Source: Nocardioides sp. zg-1308 (GTDB lineage Bacteria; Actinomycetota; Actinomycetes; Propionibacteriales; Nocardioidaceae). From it: DNA of 64,000 nt. The stretch covers positions 186,001-250,000 of the forward strand of contig NZ_JABJQY010000001.1 in assembly GCF_013155375.1 (NCBI RefSeq). The letters run 5' to 3'. Below, piece by piece: positions 8,177 through 18,103 of the stretch. The notes under the pieces are model-generated. The model did no database searches and was not told the DNA's origin. It saw only the letters and a program-made list of their open reading frames with translations. Numbering within the stretch: position 1 is the first letter of the stretch; the number at the start of each line of letters is the position of its first letter. The position numbers and the translations under genes were made by a program.

Positions 8177-9604
8177 ATGGCGCACATGCGCCGCCGGCTG
8201 GTCCCCACGCTGCTGTTCCTCGCCCTGGCCGGCCTCTACGCGCTGACGACGAACCCCGACCCGAGCCCCGACGCGTGGACGGCCGACTTCGCCGCGCGGC
8301 ACATCGCCATGACCGGCGACCCCGTGCCGGACATCGGCGACTTCCCGCTCCTGGACGACAACGTCATCCGCGAGACCTGGATCGTGGAGACCGCCGACGG
8401 CCGTGAGGCGGTCGGCCGCGCTCCCGGCGTCATCGCCGCATCGGTGCCGGCGTACGCCGTCGCGCGACCCGCCACGGTGAGCCCGCTCCCCGGCGCCCTC
8501 ACGGCCGCGCTGCTCACCGCGACGGCCGTGCTGCTGTTCTTCCTCCTGCTCCGCGACCGGCTGGGCACGCGGCGCTCCCTGGTCGCAGCGGGCCTGCTCG
8601 GACTCGCCACACCGGTCTGGTCGGTGGCCGCCGACGCCGTCTGGCCGCACACGCTCACCACGCTCGGGATCGTCGGCACGGCGTGGGCCGCCGACCGCGG
8701 CCGGTGGTGGCTCGTCGGCGTCTTCGGCGGCGTGCTGCTGTGGGGCCGGCTCCACGCCGCGGTGATCTGCGCCGTCGTGGGCCTCGGCCTCGCCTGGTCG
8801 CGCGGCCGCTCCGGCGTCGCGTGGCGGGTCGGGACCGCGGCGACTGCCGCCCTCGCGCTGAGCGCGTGCTGGACCCGCTGGATGTACGGCTCGTGGGACC
8901 CGACCTCGGGCTACCGGGCCTCCGACTTCACGAGCGGGGTGGCGGGCCACGCCCTCGACCCGCTCAACCACCTCGGCTTCCTCGTCTCGGCCGACCGGGG
9001 GCTGCTGTGGTGGTGCCCCATGCTGCTGGTCCTCGGCCCGACGGCCTGGCGGCACCGCGCCGGGCTGCCGGACTGGAGCCGCTGGCTCGCCGCGGCAGGG
9101 GCGTCGTACCTGCTCGGCCAGGCGGTGCTCAACCGCTTCAGCGGCGGCGACCACTTCTACGGCTACCGCACCAGCCTCGAGCTGGTGGTCTGCCTGTCGC
9201 CCGCGCTCGCCCTCGCCTCGCCGCACCTTTCACTGCGCGCGAAGCGGTGGTTCGTCCCGGTCGCGGTGCTCCAGGTCGCGCTCGTGGCGCCGGGCGCCGT
9301 GTCCGACGACATGTACGTCCCGGTGCGCGACGTGTGGTGGCGCAACGCCTTCCTCGACGCGCTCGTGCTGCGACCGGGCGAGCTGCTGCCGCTGGTCGCG
9401 GCCACGATGGCCGCCGCGCTGCTCGCCGTACGCCTGCTGCACACGGGTCGTGTCGCCCGCTGGCTCGACGGGACCGACCCCTGGCCGCCCGTGCGCACCG
9501 TCCCGGGGGTGGAGGTCAGAGGTTGCGCGCCACCGTCGCCGACAGGCGGACGGCTCGCCGCGCCCAGGCGGGGCTCGCGCCCGCCAGCCCGCAGGTCGGG
9601 GTGA
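8177..9604 (+). CDS. Polytopic membrane protein of unknown function
   Basis: A 475-residue integral membrane protein with an N-terminal signal-anchor-like helix, LVPTLLFLALAGLYALTT, followed by an extracytoplasmic stretch and about eight more spans. I do not recognise a named family; the long loop WMYGSWDPTSGYRAS and a late FSGGDHFYGYRTS resemble uncharacterised actinobacterial membrane proteins found near glycan genes. The ATG at 8186 is an alternative start. The last 90 bases overlap the 3' end of the convergent MetE-like gene, and the corresponding C-terminal tail is a low-complexity Pro/Arg string, so the natural end of the protein may be earlier. Confidence 0.65.
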   Translation: MAHMRRRLVPTLLFLALAGLYALTTNPDPSPDAWTADFAARHIAMTGDPVPDIGDFPLLDDNVIRETWIVETADGREAVGRAPGVIAASVPAYAVARPATVSPLPGALTAALLTATAVLLFFLLLRDRLGTRRSLVAAGLLGLATPVWSVAADAVWPHTLTTLGIVGTAWAADRGRWWLVGVFGGVLLWGRLHAAVICAVVGLGLAWSRGRSGVAWRVGTAATAALALSACWTRWMYGSWDPTSGYRASDFTSGVAGHALDPLNHLGFLVSADRGLLWWCPMLLVLGPTAWRHRAGLPDWSRWLAAAGASYLLGQAVLNRFSGGDHFYGYRTSLELVVCLSPALALASPHLSLRAKRWFVPVAVLQVALVAPGAVSDDMYVPVRDVWWRNAFLDALVLRPGELLPLVAATMAAALLAVRLLHTGRVARWLDGTDPWPPVRTVPGVEVRGCAPPSPTGGRLAAPRRGSRPPARRSG

Positions 9605-10505
9605 CCACGAGGTGCTCCGCGACCACCTCCGGGTCGAGCCCGAGCATGTCGAGCCACCGCTGCACGCGCTCGGTGATCGGGGCGTCGGACGGCTCGGTCG
9701 CCGGGTCGGTGGACGGTACGACGCCCAGCGCCGCCGTGCGCCCCGCCTCCAGCGCCTCCGCGAAGGTGTCGAGGTCCGCCGGGCCGAGCACGTCGAGGTC
9801 GGCCGAGAGCCCGGCCACCCCGGTGCCGGCCACCAGGGCCCACGGGGTCTGCGGCGCGCACGAGTGGACCCACGCCTCGCCGCCGGCGTCGGTGATCGCG
9901 GCGACCACCCACTCGAGGTGGGCCGACAGCTCCGGCGGGTCGACGCGGCGGTGCCGTCCGAAGCCGCTGGCGGTGGGCACCTGCGCGTGGGCGACGGCGG
10001 CCAGGGCCGGCTCGTCGACCTGCACGATCCAGCGGTCGACGCCCCGCACCCGGCGGCGCAGGTCGGCGAGGTGCGCACCGACGCCCTCCGCCAGGCCCTG
10101 CGCCAGCTCGCGCCGGGCACCGTGGTCGCTGAGCACCTTGTCACCGCGGGGCTTCTCCACCGTCGCGGCGAGCGTCCACGGCCCGGCGACCTGCGTCTTC
10201 AAGGCGCCGGTCGCCCCGTCCGCGAGCTCCTCGAGGGTGTCGAGGTCCTGCGCGAGGAGTGATCGCGCCCGCCGGTGGTCGACGCCGCTGGTGTCGGTCA
10301 GCCGCCACCCCGCGGGCTGGAGGTCGGCCGCGAGACCGTCCACCACCGCGAGGCCGCGGCCGGTCAGCGCCGCGGTGACGCCACGGCCGGGCAGCTCGGG
10401 CACGTGCGGCAGGTCGCCGAGCTCGTCGAGCACGAGGCGGACGGCCTCGGCGTAGTCGTGGTCCCAGGTCCCCGGCAGCGAGCCGATCCCCGTGGCCGTG
10501 CTCAC
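9516..10505 (-). CDS. MetE C-terminal-domain-like (core) methionine synthase family protein
   Basis: A 329-residue protein covering only the catalytic half of cobalamin-independent methionine synthase; the usual MetE is about 750 residues. It shows IQVDEPAL-type VQVDEPALAA (Asp164), an H-x-C zinc pair in WVHSCAP (His214, Cys216) and the final zinc Cys305 in VTPTCGLAG. The Glu zinc ligand of MetE is not obvious. Such short proteins lack the folate-binding N domain and may take the methyl group from another donor. GTG at 10505 overlaps the upstream serine hydrolase stop (GTGA). It is the last gene of the iscS-mnmA operon, a sulfur-metabolism context. Confidence 0.8.
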   Translation of the reverse strand: MSTATGIGSLPGTWDHDYAEAVRLVLDELGDLPHVPELPGRGVTAALTGRGLAVVDGLAADLQPAGWRLTDTSGVDHRRARSLLAQDLDTLEELADGATGALKTQVAGPWTLAATVEKPRGDKVLSDHGARRELAQGLAEGVGAHLADLRRRVRGVDRWIVQVDEPALAAVAHAQVPTASGFGRHRRVDPPELSAHLEWVVAAITDAGGEAWVHSCAPQTPWALVAGTGVAGLSADLDVLGPADLDTFAEALEAGRTAALGVVPSTDPATEPSDAPITERVQRWLDMLGLDPEVVAEHLVVTPTCGLAGASPAWARRAVRLSATVARNL

Positions 10506-11467
10506 GCGTCGCCCGCCTCGGCCAGGAGGCGCGCGGCCGCTCCGTCGACGGACCGGCTGGACGCGCTGACCAGTGCGACGCCCACACCGTGCTCGCGGTC
10601 GATCCCGACGAAGGACCGGAAGCCCCCGGTGCCGCCGTTGTGCCAGGTGACGGTGCGCCGCAGCAGCGGTCCCGTCAGCCACGCGGCGCCGATCTGCAGC
10701 CGCCCCATGAAGGGCGCGACCGGGTCGAGGGCGTCGGCACCTGCCACGCTGCGGTCCAGCAGCGCCCGGAGCAGCACCGCCAGGTCGGCCGCCGAGGAGC
10801 GGACTCCCCCGGCCGGCGCGACCGCCTCGTTGGCCCACGCCTCGACCTCGGTCCCGGACCTGTTGCGCGGCGCCACGGCGCCGGGTCGGAGCCGGTCGGC
10901 GGAGGTGGCCACGTAGGTGTCGGTCAGCCCCAGCGGTGCGGCGAGGCGCTGCGCGACCAGGTCGGCGTAGGACGTCCCCGCCGCGGAGGCGACCGCGTGG
11001 CCCAGCAGCTGGAAGCCGAGGTTGGAGTAGGCCGGCTTCGAGGTCGTGCGGACCTTCACGTCGTCGAGCCGGCGCAGCAGCTCGGGCAGGTCCTCGCGGT
11101 AGGGGTTGCGGCCCTCCCGCCACAGCTCCCACGTCCGGCGGACCGGGTGCGTGCCCGGCGCCAGGCGCGGCAGCCCCGACGTGTGCGTCGCGAGCGCCGA
11201 GAGGCGGATCCCGGCCAGGGCCGGCGGGACGGCGAGGTGGGCCCCCAGCGCGGCGTCCTCGGACACCTCGCCGCGGGCGACGGCGTCGCGCCAGAGCAGG
11301 CCGGTGACGCCCTTGCTGACCGAGCCGAGCTCGACGTCGCCGTGCGGGTCCGTGCCCACGGCGTCGACCTCGTCGCCGGCCGGCGTCACCAGCGCCGCGA
11401 CGTACGTCGTGTGCCGCGGGCCGAGGAGCTCGCCGGCCCGGGCGGCCAGCGCGGAGCGGGTGGTCAC
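10502..11467 (-). CDS. Serine hydrolase, beta-lactamase/class C-like family
   Basis: A 321-residue protein of the beta-lactamase/D-aminopeptidase (class C, EstB-like) superfamily. The nucleophile motif S-x-x-K is in [11 protein letters not shown] (near residue 50), the Y-x-N motif in [13 protein letters not shown], and the third motif H-x-G in WHNGGTGGF. No signal peptide is visible, so it probably acts in the cytoplasm and is more likely an esterase or peptidase than an antibiotic-resistance enzyme. It is joined to mnmA and to the MetE-like gene by GTGA overlaps at both ends. The substrate is unknown. Confidence 0.85.
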   Translation of the reverse strand: MTTRSALAARAGELLGPRHTTYVAALVTPAGDEVDAVGTDPHGDVELGSVSKGVTGLLWRDAVARGEVSEDAALGAHLAVPPALAGIRLSALATHTSGLPRLAPGTHPVRRTWELWREGRNPYREDLPELLRRLDDVKVRTTSKPAYSNLGFQLLGHAVASAAGTSYADLVAQRLAAPLGLTDTYVATSADRLRPGAVAPRNRSGTEVEAWANEAVAPAGGVRSSAADLAVLLRALLDRSVAGADALDPVAPFMGRLQIGAAWLTGPLLRRTVTWHNGGTGGFRSFVGIDREHGVGVALVSASSRSVDGAAARLLAEAGDA

Positions 11468-12567
11468 GCCGGCGCCCCGACCGGACGGGTCGCGGTGATG
11501 GTGGCCGACCCGACCACGCGGGTGCCGTCGTAGACGACTGCAGCCTGGCCGGGGGCGATGCCCTCGGCCGGCTCGAGGAGCTCGATGTCGACGCGGTCGC
11601 CGTCGACCACGACGGTCGCGCGGTGCTCCGCGCCGTGGGCGCGCAGCTGCACCGTGCCGTCCACCCGGTCGGGCACCGTGCCGCACCAGCGCGGCCTGGT
11701 GCCGGTGATGCGGTCGACGGCCAGGCGCTCGCGGGGACCGACGGTGACGGTGCCGCTCACCGGCTCGATGTCCAGCACGAACCGGGGCTTGCCGTCCGCT
11801 GCGGGGGTGCCGAGCCGCAGCCCGCGCCGCTGGCCGATGGTGAAGCCGTAGGTGCCGGAGTGGCTGCCCACCGTCTCGCCCGTGGTGACGTCCACGATGT
11901 CGCCGCCGTGGTTGGGAGCGCGGTCGCCGAGCTTCTCGCGCAGCCAGCCGGCGTTGTCGCCGTCGGCGACGAAGCAGATGTCGTGGGAGTCGGGCTTGTC
12001 GGCGACCAGCAGGCCCCGGGCCTCGGCCTCGCGGCGCACCGCCGGCTTGTCGGTGTCGCCCAGCGGGAACATCGAGTGCCGCAGCTGCTCCTGGTCGAGC
12101 ACGCCGAGGACGTAGGACTGGTCCTTGCCGTGGTCGCTGGCGCGGTGCATCTCGATCAGCCCGTCGGCCCCGGTGCGCAGCTGCGCGTAGTGGCCGGTCG
12201 CCACGGCGTCGAAGCCCAGCGCCAGCGCCCGGTCGAGCACGGCGGCGAACTTGATCTTCTCGTTGCAGCGCAGGCACGGGTTCGGCGTGCGGCCGGCGGC
12301 GTACTCGTCCATGAAGTCCTCGACCACGTCCTCGTGGAAGCGGTCGGAGAGGTCCCAGACGTAGAACGGGATGCCGATGACGTCGGCCGCGCGGCGCGCG
12401 TCGTTGCTGTCCTCGATCGTGCAGCAGCCGCGGGCGCCGGAGCGGTACGACGCCGGGTTGCGGCTCAGCGCGAGGTGGACGCCGGTGACGTCGTGGCCGG
12501 CGTCGACGGCGCGGGCGGCCGCGACGGCGGAGTCCACCCCGCCGGACATGGCGGCGACGACCCTCAT
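11464..12567 (-). CDS. mnmA: tRNA-specific 2-thiouridylase MnmA
   Basis: A 367-residue enzyme that puts sulfur at position 2 of wobble uridine in tRNAs for Lys, Glu and Gln. The ATP-pyrophosphatase loop SGGVDS is at residues 8-13. Cys101 in [13 protein letters not shown] and Cys198 in SHDICFV match the catalytic cysteine pair of E. coli MnmA; DQSYVLG-type residues near 149-155 bind tRNA. The ATG at 12567 is preceded by GAGGATCGACCG. It follows the cysteine desulfurase gene, which supplies its sulfur, after 25 bases that hold a curious duplicated mini-ORF. It overlaps the serine hydrolase gene by GTGA. Confidence 0.97.
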   Translation of the reverse strand: MRVVAAMSGGVDSAVAAARAVDAGHDVTGVHLALSRNPASYRSGARGCCTIEDSNDARRAADVIGIPFYVWDLSDRFHEDVVEDFMDEYAAGRTPNPCLRCNEKIKFAAVLDRALALGFDAVATGHYAQLRTGADGLIEMHRASDHGKDQSYVLGVLDQEQLRHSMFPLGDTDKPAVRREAEARGLLVADKPDSHDICFVADGDNAGWLREKLGDRAPNHGGDIVDVTTGETVGSHSGTYGFTIGQRRGLRLGTPAADGKPRFVLDIEPVSGTVTVGPRERLAVDRITGTRPRWCGTVPDRVDGTVQLRAHGAEHRATVVVDGDRVDIELLEPAEGIAPGQAAVVYDGTRVVGSATITATRPVGAPA

Positions 12568-12596
12568 CGGTCGATCCTCATCCGGTCGATCCTCAT
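12564..12596 (-). other. Ten-codon mini-ORF bridging the cysteine desulfurase and mnmA genes
   Basis: The junction holds a 15-base unit, ATGAGGATCGACCGG, twice in a row, the second copy missing its last base. Read in frame this gives [10 protein letters not shown] and a stop. Its ATG overlaps the desulfurase stop (ATGA) and its stop overlaps the mnmA ATG (ATGA). The element could pass ribosomes from one gene to the next, and it places GAGG motifs before each ATG. That the peptide itself has a function is not supported; a simple duplication is the minimum reading. Confidence 0.5.
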
Positions 12597-13774
12597 CGCG
12601 CCCGGGCGGCGCGGGCGCGCTCGACGACGGGGCCGATCGCCTCGACCAGCGCGTCGACGTCGGCGGGCGTGCTCGAGTGGCCGAGCGTGAAGCGGAGCGA
12701 GTGGCGGGCCTGGTCGTCGTCGCAGCCCATCGCGAGGAGCACGTGCGACGGCTGCGGCACGCCGGCGGAGCAGGCGGAGCCGGTCGAGCACTCGATCCCG
12801 CGGGCGTCGAGCAGCATCAGCATCGAGTCGCCCTCGCAGCCGGGGAAGCCGAGGTGCGCGTTGCCGGGCAGGCGCAGCGGGCCGGCCGGCGCCCCGTGGA
12901 GGTGGGCGTCGGGGACGACCTCGACCACGCGGCGCACGAGATCGTCGCGGAGCTCGGCGACGCGCAGGGCGTGCTGGTGCTGGGCCTTCACCGACTCCTC
13001 GACCGCGGCGGCCAGGCCGGCGATGGCCGGGACGTCGAGGGTGCCGCTGCGGATGTCGCGCTCCTGCCCGCCGCCGTGCACGAGGGCACTGACCTCGAGG
13101 TCGCGGCGTACGACGAGCGCGCCGACGCCGTAGGGGCCGCCGACCTTGTGCCCGGTGAAGGTCAGCGCGTCGACGCCGGACGCGGCGAAGTCGACGGGCA
13201 CCTGGCCGAGGGCCTGCACCGCGTCGGTGTGGACGGGGATGCCGTGCTCGGCCGCGAGGGCCACGACCTCCTCGACGGGCTGCAGCGAGCCGACCTCGTT
13301 GTTGGCCCACATGACCGAGATGAGCGCCACCGAGGCGGGGTCGCGCAGGACCGAGTCGCGCAGGGCGTCGAGGTCGAGGATGCCCTCCCCCGACACCGGC
13401 AGCAGCTCGACGTCGGCGCCGTCGCTCTGGCCGAGCCAGTGGAGCGGATCGAGGACCGCGTGGTGCTCGATGGCCGTCGACAGGATCCGCGTGCGGCGGG
13501 GGTCCTCGGCGCGGCGTGCCCAGAAGATGCCCTTGAGCGCGAGGTTGTCGGACTCCGTGCCGCCGGAGGTGAACACGACATCGCCCGGCCGGGCGCCGAC
13601 CATCCCGGCGATGCTCTCGCGCGACTCCTCCACGACGCGGCGGGCGCCGCGTCCCGAGGCGTGCAGCGAGCTCGCGTTGCCGACCCCGCTGAGGTGGCGG
13701 GTCATCGCCTCGACGGCGACCGGCAGCATGGGCGTGGTCGCGGCGTGGTCGAGGTAGACGAGCGGGGGGGTCAT
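12593..13774 (-). CDS. iscS: Cysteine desulfurase (NifS/IscS-like)
   Basis: A 393-residue PLP enzyme that takes sulfur from cysteine as a persulfide for tRNA thiolation and possibly Fe-S clusters. Visible: YLDHAATTP at the N-terminus, IEHHAVLDP (His stacking on PLP), HTDAVQALG, the PLP lysine Lys210 in [10 protein letters not shown], and the persulfide Cys335 in [14 protein letters not shown]. The family length is normal. A TAGGCT box at 13784-13789, ten bases before the ATG, could give an almost leaderless transcript. It stands directly before mnmA, as in many actinobacteria, so MnmA is a likely acceptor. Confidence 0.95.
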   Translation of the reverse strand: MTPPLVYLDHAATTPMLPVAVEAMTRHLSGVGNASSLHASGRGARRVVEESRESIAGMVGARPGDVVFTSGGTESDNLALKGIFWARRAEDPRRTRILSTAIEHHAVLDPLHWLGQSDGADVELLPVSGEGILDLDALRDSVLRDPASVALISVMWANNEVGSLQPVEEVVALAAEHGIPVHTDAVQALGQVPVDFAASGVDALTFTGHKVGGPYGVGALVVRRDLEVSALVHGGGQERDIRSGTLDVPAIAGLAAAVEESVKAQHQHALRVAELRDDLVRRVVEVVPDAHLHGAPAGPLRLPGNAHLGFPGCEGDSMLMLLDARGIECSTGSACSAGVPQPSHVLLAMGCDDDQARHSLRFTLGHSSTPADVDALVEAIGPVVERARAARAR

Positions 13775-13803
13775 GGCCCGCCAAGCCTACGCGGCACTCC
13801 GAG

Positions 13804-14484
13804 TCAGCCTTCCATCGTCCCGTGCAGCCACGGGTGGTCCGCCTGCGACCGTCGTACGGCGTCGCGCAGCCAGTCCTGCTCGGCGGCGCCCAGCAACGGC
13901 CACACCACCTCGAGGTCGGCGCGGTCCTTGGGCCGGTCCAGGCGGGCCTTGTGGTGCAGCACCACCTCCGGCCGCATGTAGCGGATGCCGTCGCCGGCCA
14001 CCCAGGTCACCTCCGCCAGGGGCGCGACGTGGTCGGGGTCGCGCCGCGAGACCCACAGGCCGTCGGCGTCCTCGGCGAGGATGCAGTCGAGGAACCACGG
14101 CGCGAGCGCGTGGTCGCGCAGCCAGACCTGGCCGGCCTCGGCGTGCGGCTCCGGCCACCTGTCGTCCACGGGCCGGAGGGCGCCGCTGCCGACGCTCCAG
14201 ACGTGGTGCCGCTCCCCCACCATCTCGCGGAACAGCGGGAGGTCGCGCCGCCAGATCACCAGGTCGATGTCCTCGTGCGGCCGGTAGCGACCGGTGAACG
14301 CGTCGATGGCCCAACCCCCGACGACCCACCACTCGGCGTCGTACGCCGCCATGAACGCGGCGAGTCCCGCCGGGTCGAGCGCCGCCCACTCGCCGTAGAG
14401 GCGCCGGAACGCGACCTCCTCGGCCACGTCCTCGTCCGAGGGCCGCCAGTGCGCCGCCGGCTGGTCGTCGACAGGGCTGTCCAC
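13804..14484 (-). CDS. Nucleotidyltransferase-fold protein, aminoglycoside adenylyltransferase-like
   Basis: A 226-residue protein. The nucleotidyltransferase signature is clear: WWVVGGWAIDAFTGR, then HEDIDLVIWRRD, that is G-G-W-x-x-D followed by D-x-D. This resembles the 2''-aminoglycoside/lincosamide nucleotidyltransferase group (pfam10706 type), whose members add AMP to drugs, but many relatives have no known substrate. The GTG at 14484 is chosen by protein conservation; no strong ribosome site is seen and the proB stop lies 23 bases upstream. It could be a resistance gene or a housekeeping nucleotidyltransferase; sequence alone does not decide. Confidence 0.75.
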   Translation of the reverse strand: MDSPVDDQPAAHWRPSDEDVAEEVAFRRLYGEWAALDPAGLAAFMAAYDAEWWVVGGWAIDAFTGRYRPHEDIDLVIWRRDLPLFREMVGERHHVWSVGSGALRPVDDRWPEPHAEAGQVWLRDHALAPWFLDCILAEDADGLWVSRRDPDHVAPLAEVTWVAGDGIRYMRPEVVLHHKARLDRPKDRADLEVVWPLLGAAEQDWLRDAVRRSQADHPWLHGTMEG

Positions 14485-14507
14485 GTCCGCGAGTGTGCCA
14501 CGCGGGG

Positions 14508-15636
14508 TCAGCGCTCGAGCAGCACCAGGTCGTCGCGGTGGATGACCTCGCGCTCGTACGCCGCCCCGAGCGCGACCTTCAGCTCGCTGGTCGAGCGGCC
14601 GAGGAGCGCCGGGAGCTCCTCGGCGTCGAAGTTCACGAGCCCGCGGGCGACCAGCGCGCCGTCGGGACCGAGCAGGTCCACGGCGTCGCCCGCGACGAAC
14701 CCGCCGTCGACGGCGGTGATGCCGGCCGCCAGCAGCGAGGCGCGACGCTCCACGACCGCCCGCACGGCGCCGGCGTCGAGGGTGAGCGTGCCCTGGCCGG
14801 ACGTGGCGTGGGCGAGCCACAGCAGGCGGGTCGGACGACGCTTGCCGGTGGCCGCGAAGAGCGTGCCGACCTCGACCCCCGACAGGGCTGCCGCCGCCTG
14901 GTCGGCGGAGGTGAGCACGACGTCGATGCCCGCGCCGGTCGCGATGCGCGCGGCGTCGACCTTCGTCGTCATGCCTCCGGTGCCGACGCCGGAGGACCCG
15001 GCCGACCCGATCGTCACCGCGGCCAGGTCCTCCTCCGAGCGCACGAGCGGGACGAGCCGCGACCCCTCGCGGCTCGGCGGCCCGTCGTAGAGGCCGTCGA
15101 CGTCGGACAGCAGCACGAGCAGGTCGGCGTGGACCAGGTGCGCCACGAGCGCGGCCAGGCGGTCGTTGTCGCCGAAACGGATCTCGGAGGTGGCGACGGT
15201 GTCGTTCTCGTTGACGATCGGGACGACGCCGAGCTCGAGGAGCTTGGCGAACGTCTGGTGCGCGTTGCGGTAGTGCACCCGCCGCGTCACGTCGTCGACG
15301 GTGAGGAGCACCTGGCCGGTGACGATGCCGTGCCGGGCGAACTCCTCCTGGTAGCGGTGGGCCAGCAGGCCCTGCCCGACGGACGCGGCCGCCTGCTGGG
15401 CGGCGAGCCCGCGCGGGCGGGTGGTGAGCCCGAGGGGCGCGAGCCCCGCGGCGATGGCTCCCGAGGAGACCAGGACGACCTCGGCGCCGGTGCCGCGCAC
15501 CGCCGCGAGCACCTCGACGAGACGGCGTACGCGGGCCGGGTCGATGCCGCCAGCGGCCGTCGTCAGGGACGACGACCCCACCTTCACGACGATGCGCCGG
15601 GCACCGGCCACGAGGCTGGACCGCGCGGCGGAGCCG

Positions 15637-15650
<14 letters not shown>
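14508..15650 (-). CDS. proB: Glutamate 5-kinase ProB
   Basis: A 380-residue kinase that phosphorylates glutamate in the first step of proline synthesis. The amino-acid kinase domain is seen from residue 18: [31 protein letters not shown] and the feedback-site region [12 protein letters not shown]. The C-terminal PUA domain (about 290-375) includes [17 protein letters not shown] and RGLVNF. GTG at 15650 overlaps the obg 3' end by 14 bases, so the two are probably coupled, as in many actinobacteria where proB follows obg. proA is not in the window. Confidence 0.95.
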
Positions 15651-17202
<1,552 letters not shown>

Positions 17203-17239
17203 GGGGGAACCTTTGCGGAAGAGGTGAGTGGAGCAAATG

Positions 17240-17273
17240 CCGAAGGGCGCCCCGATCGTGGGGCGCCCTTCGG
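17240..17273 (-). terminator. Intercistronic hairpin between rpmA and obg
   Basis: A perfect 14-bp stem, CCGAAGGGCGCCCC against GGGGCGCCCTTCGG, with a 6-base loop starts 25 bases after the rpmA stop. Read on the minus strand it is followed by a short T run (CATTTGC). It probably stops part of the rplU-rpmA transcripts and lowers obg expression relative to the ribosomal proteins. Confidence 0.8.
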
Positions 17274-17297
17274 TTGACGTTCAGTGCAGCGGGTGGG

Positions 17298-17552
17298 TCA
17301 CTCGCCCGGGACGATGTTGACCACGCGGCGACCGCGGCGGGTGCCGAACTCGACGGCGCCGGCCTGCAGGGCGAACAGGGTGTCGTCGCCACCGCGACCC
17401 ACGCCCGTGCCCGGGTGGAAGTGCGTGCCGCGCTGGCGGACGATGATCTCGCCGGCGAGGACGGCCTGGCCGCCGAAGCGCTTCACGCCGAGGCGCTGGG
17501 CGTTGGAGTCACGGCCGTTCTTGGTGCTCGCGGCACCCTTCTTGTGAGCCAT
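17298..17552 (-). CDS. rpmA: 50S ribosomal protein L27
   Basis: An 84-residue ribosomal protein whose N-terminal tail reaches the peptidyl transferase centre. The start [16 protein letters not shown] is the invariant N-terminus, and [19 protein letters not shown] is the family core. There is no N-terminal cleavage extension of the Firmicutes type. AAGGA lies seven bases before the ATG. It follows rplU by 56 bases and shares its transcript. Confidence 0.98.
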   Translation of the reverse strand: MAHKKGAASTKNGRDSNAQRLGVKRFGGQAVLAGEIIVRQRGTHFHPGTGVGRGGDDTLFALQAGAVEFGTRRGRRVVNIVPGE

Positions 17553-17608
17553 TGTTCAGTCCTTCTGCTTCGAGGAGTCTGGGGTGGGTGGTCGACCTCG
17601 AGCGGAGC

Positions 17609-17908
17609 TCAGAGGGAGATGTCGGTGACCTTGACCTGGGTGTACTTCTGGCGGTGACCCTGGCGCTTCTTGTAGCCGGTCTTGTTCTTGTACTTCTGGA
17701 TGATGATCTTCGGGCCCTTGGTGCGCCCGGTGACCTCGACGGTCACGCTCGCCTTGTCGAGACCGGTCGCGGTGACCGTCTCGCCGTCGACGACCATCAC
17801 CACGGGCAGGGTGAGGGTGTCACCCTGGGCGCCCATCGCGTCGATCTCGATGACGTCGCCCACGGCAACCTTCTGCTGCTTGCTGCCAGCGCGCACGATC
17901 GCGTACAC
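17609..17908 (-). CDS. rplU: 50S ribosomal protein L21
   Basis: A 99-residue 23S rRNA-binding protein. The core [17 protein letters not shown] and the basic end [16 protein letters not shown] are typical. The GTG at 17908 is preferred: AGGAGAG sits seven bases upstream and the family begins with (M/V)YAIV. The ATG at 17923 would add five residues but lies inside or before the ribosome-binding site. It is first in the rplU-rpmA-(obg) operon and has its own promoter and a leader of about 130 bases. Confidence 0.95.
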   Translation of the reverse strand: MYAIVRAGSKQQKVAVGDVIEIDAMGAQGDTLTLPVVMVVDGETVTATGLDKASVTVEVTGRTKGPKIIIQKYKNKTGYKKRQGHRQKYTQVKVTDISL

Positions 17909-18016
17909 GGCCACTCTCCTCATCAGAACTGCGGAAACTCGGGTGGGAACTCAGGGCCTGCGCACGACACCGCCTGATCTACGGGCGAGGTGCGGCCGCG
18001 GGGCGGGCACGCAGGA

Positions 18017-18072
18017 TCGGTGTGTCGGAACACCGAGGGTCAAGAGTACGGGATCGGGTGGCGACCGGGCAA
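18017..18072 (-). promoter_or_regulatory. rplU promoter and leader hairpin
   Basis: A promoter fits between rne and rplU: TTGCCC at 18067-18072, an 18-base spacer and TACTCT at 18043-18048. The transcript would begin close to a 7-bp hairpin, TCGGTGT/ACACCGA with a 6-base loop (18017-18036). The remaining leader to 17909 has no obvious strong fold. Control of L21 synthesis through this leader is possible but unproven. Confidence 0.5.
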
Positions 18073-18103
18073 AACGACGTCCGGCCGCCCCTCCCCCGCG
18101 GGC

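Noticed and set aside
10502..11467. Antibiotic-resistance beta-lactamase
   Set aside because: There is no signal peptide, and the motifs fit the broader serine hydrolase group; the operon is metabolic.
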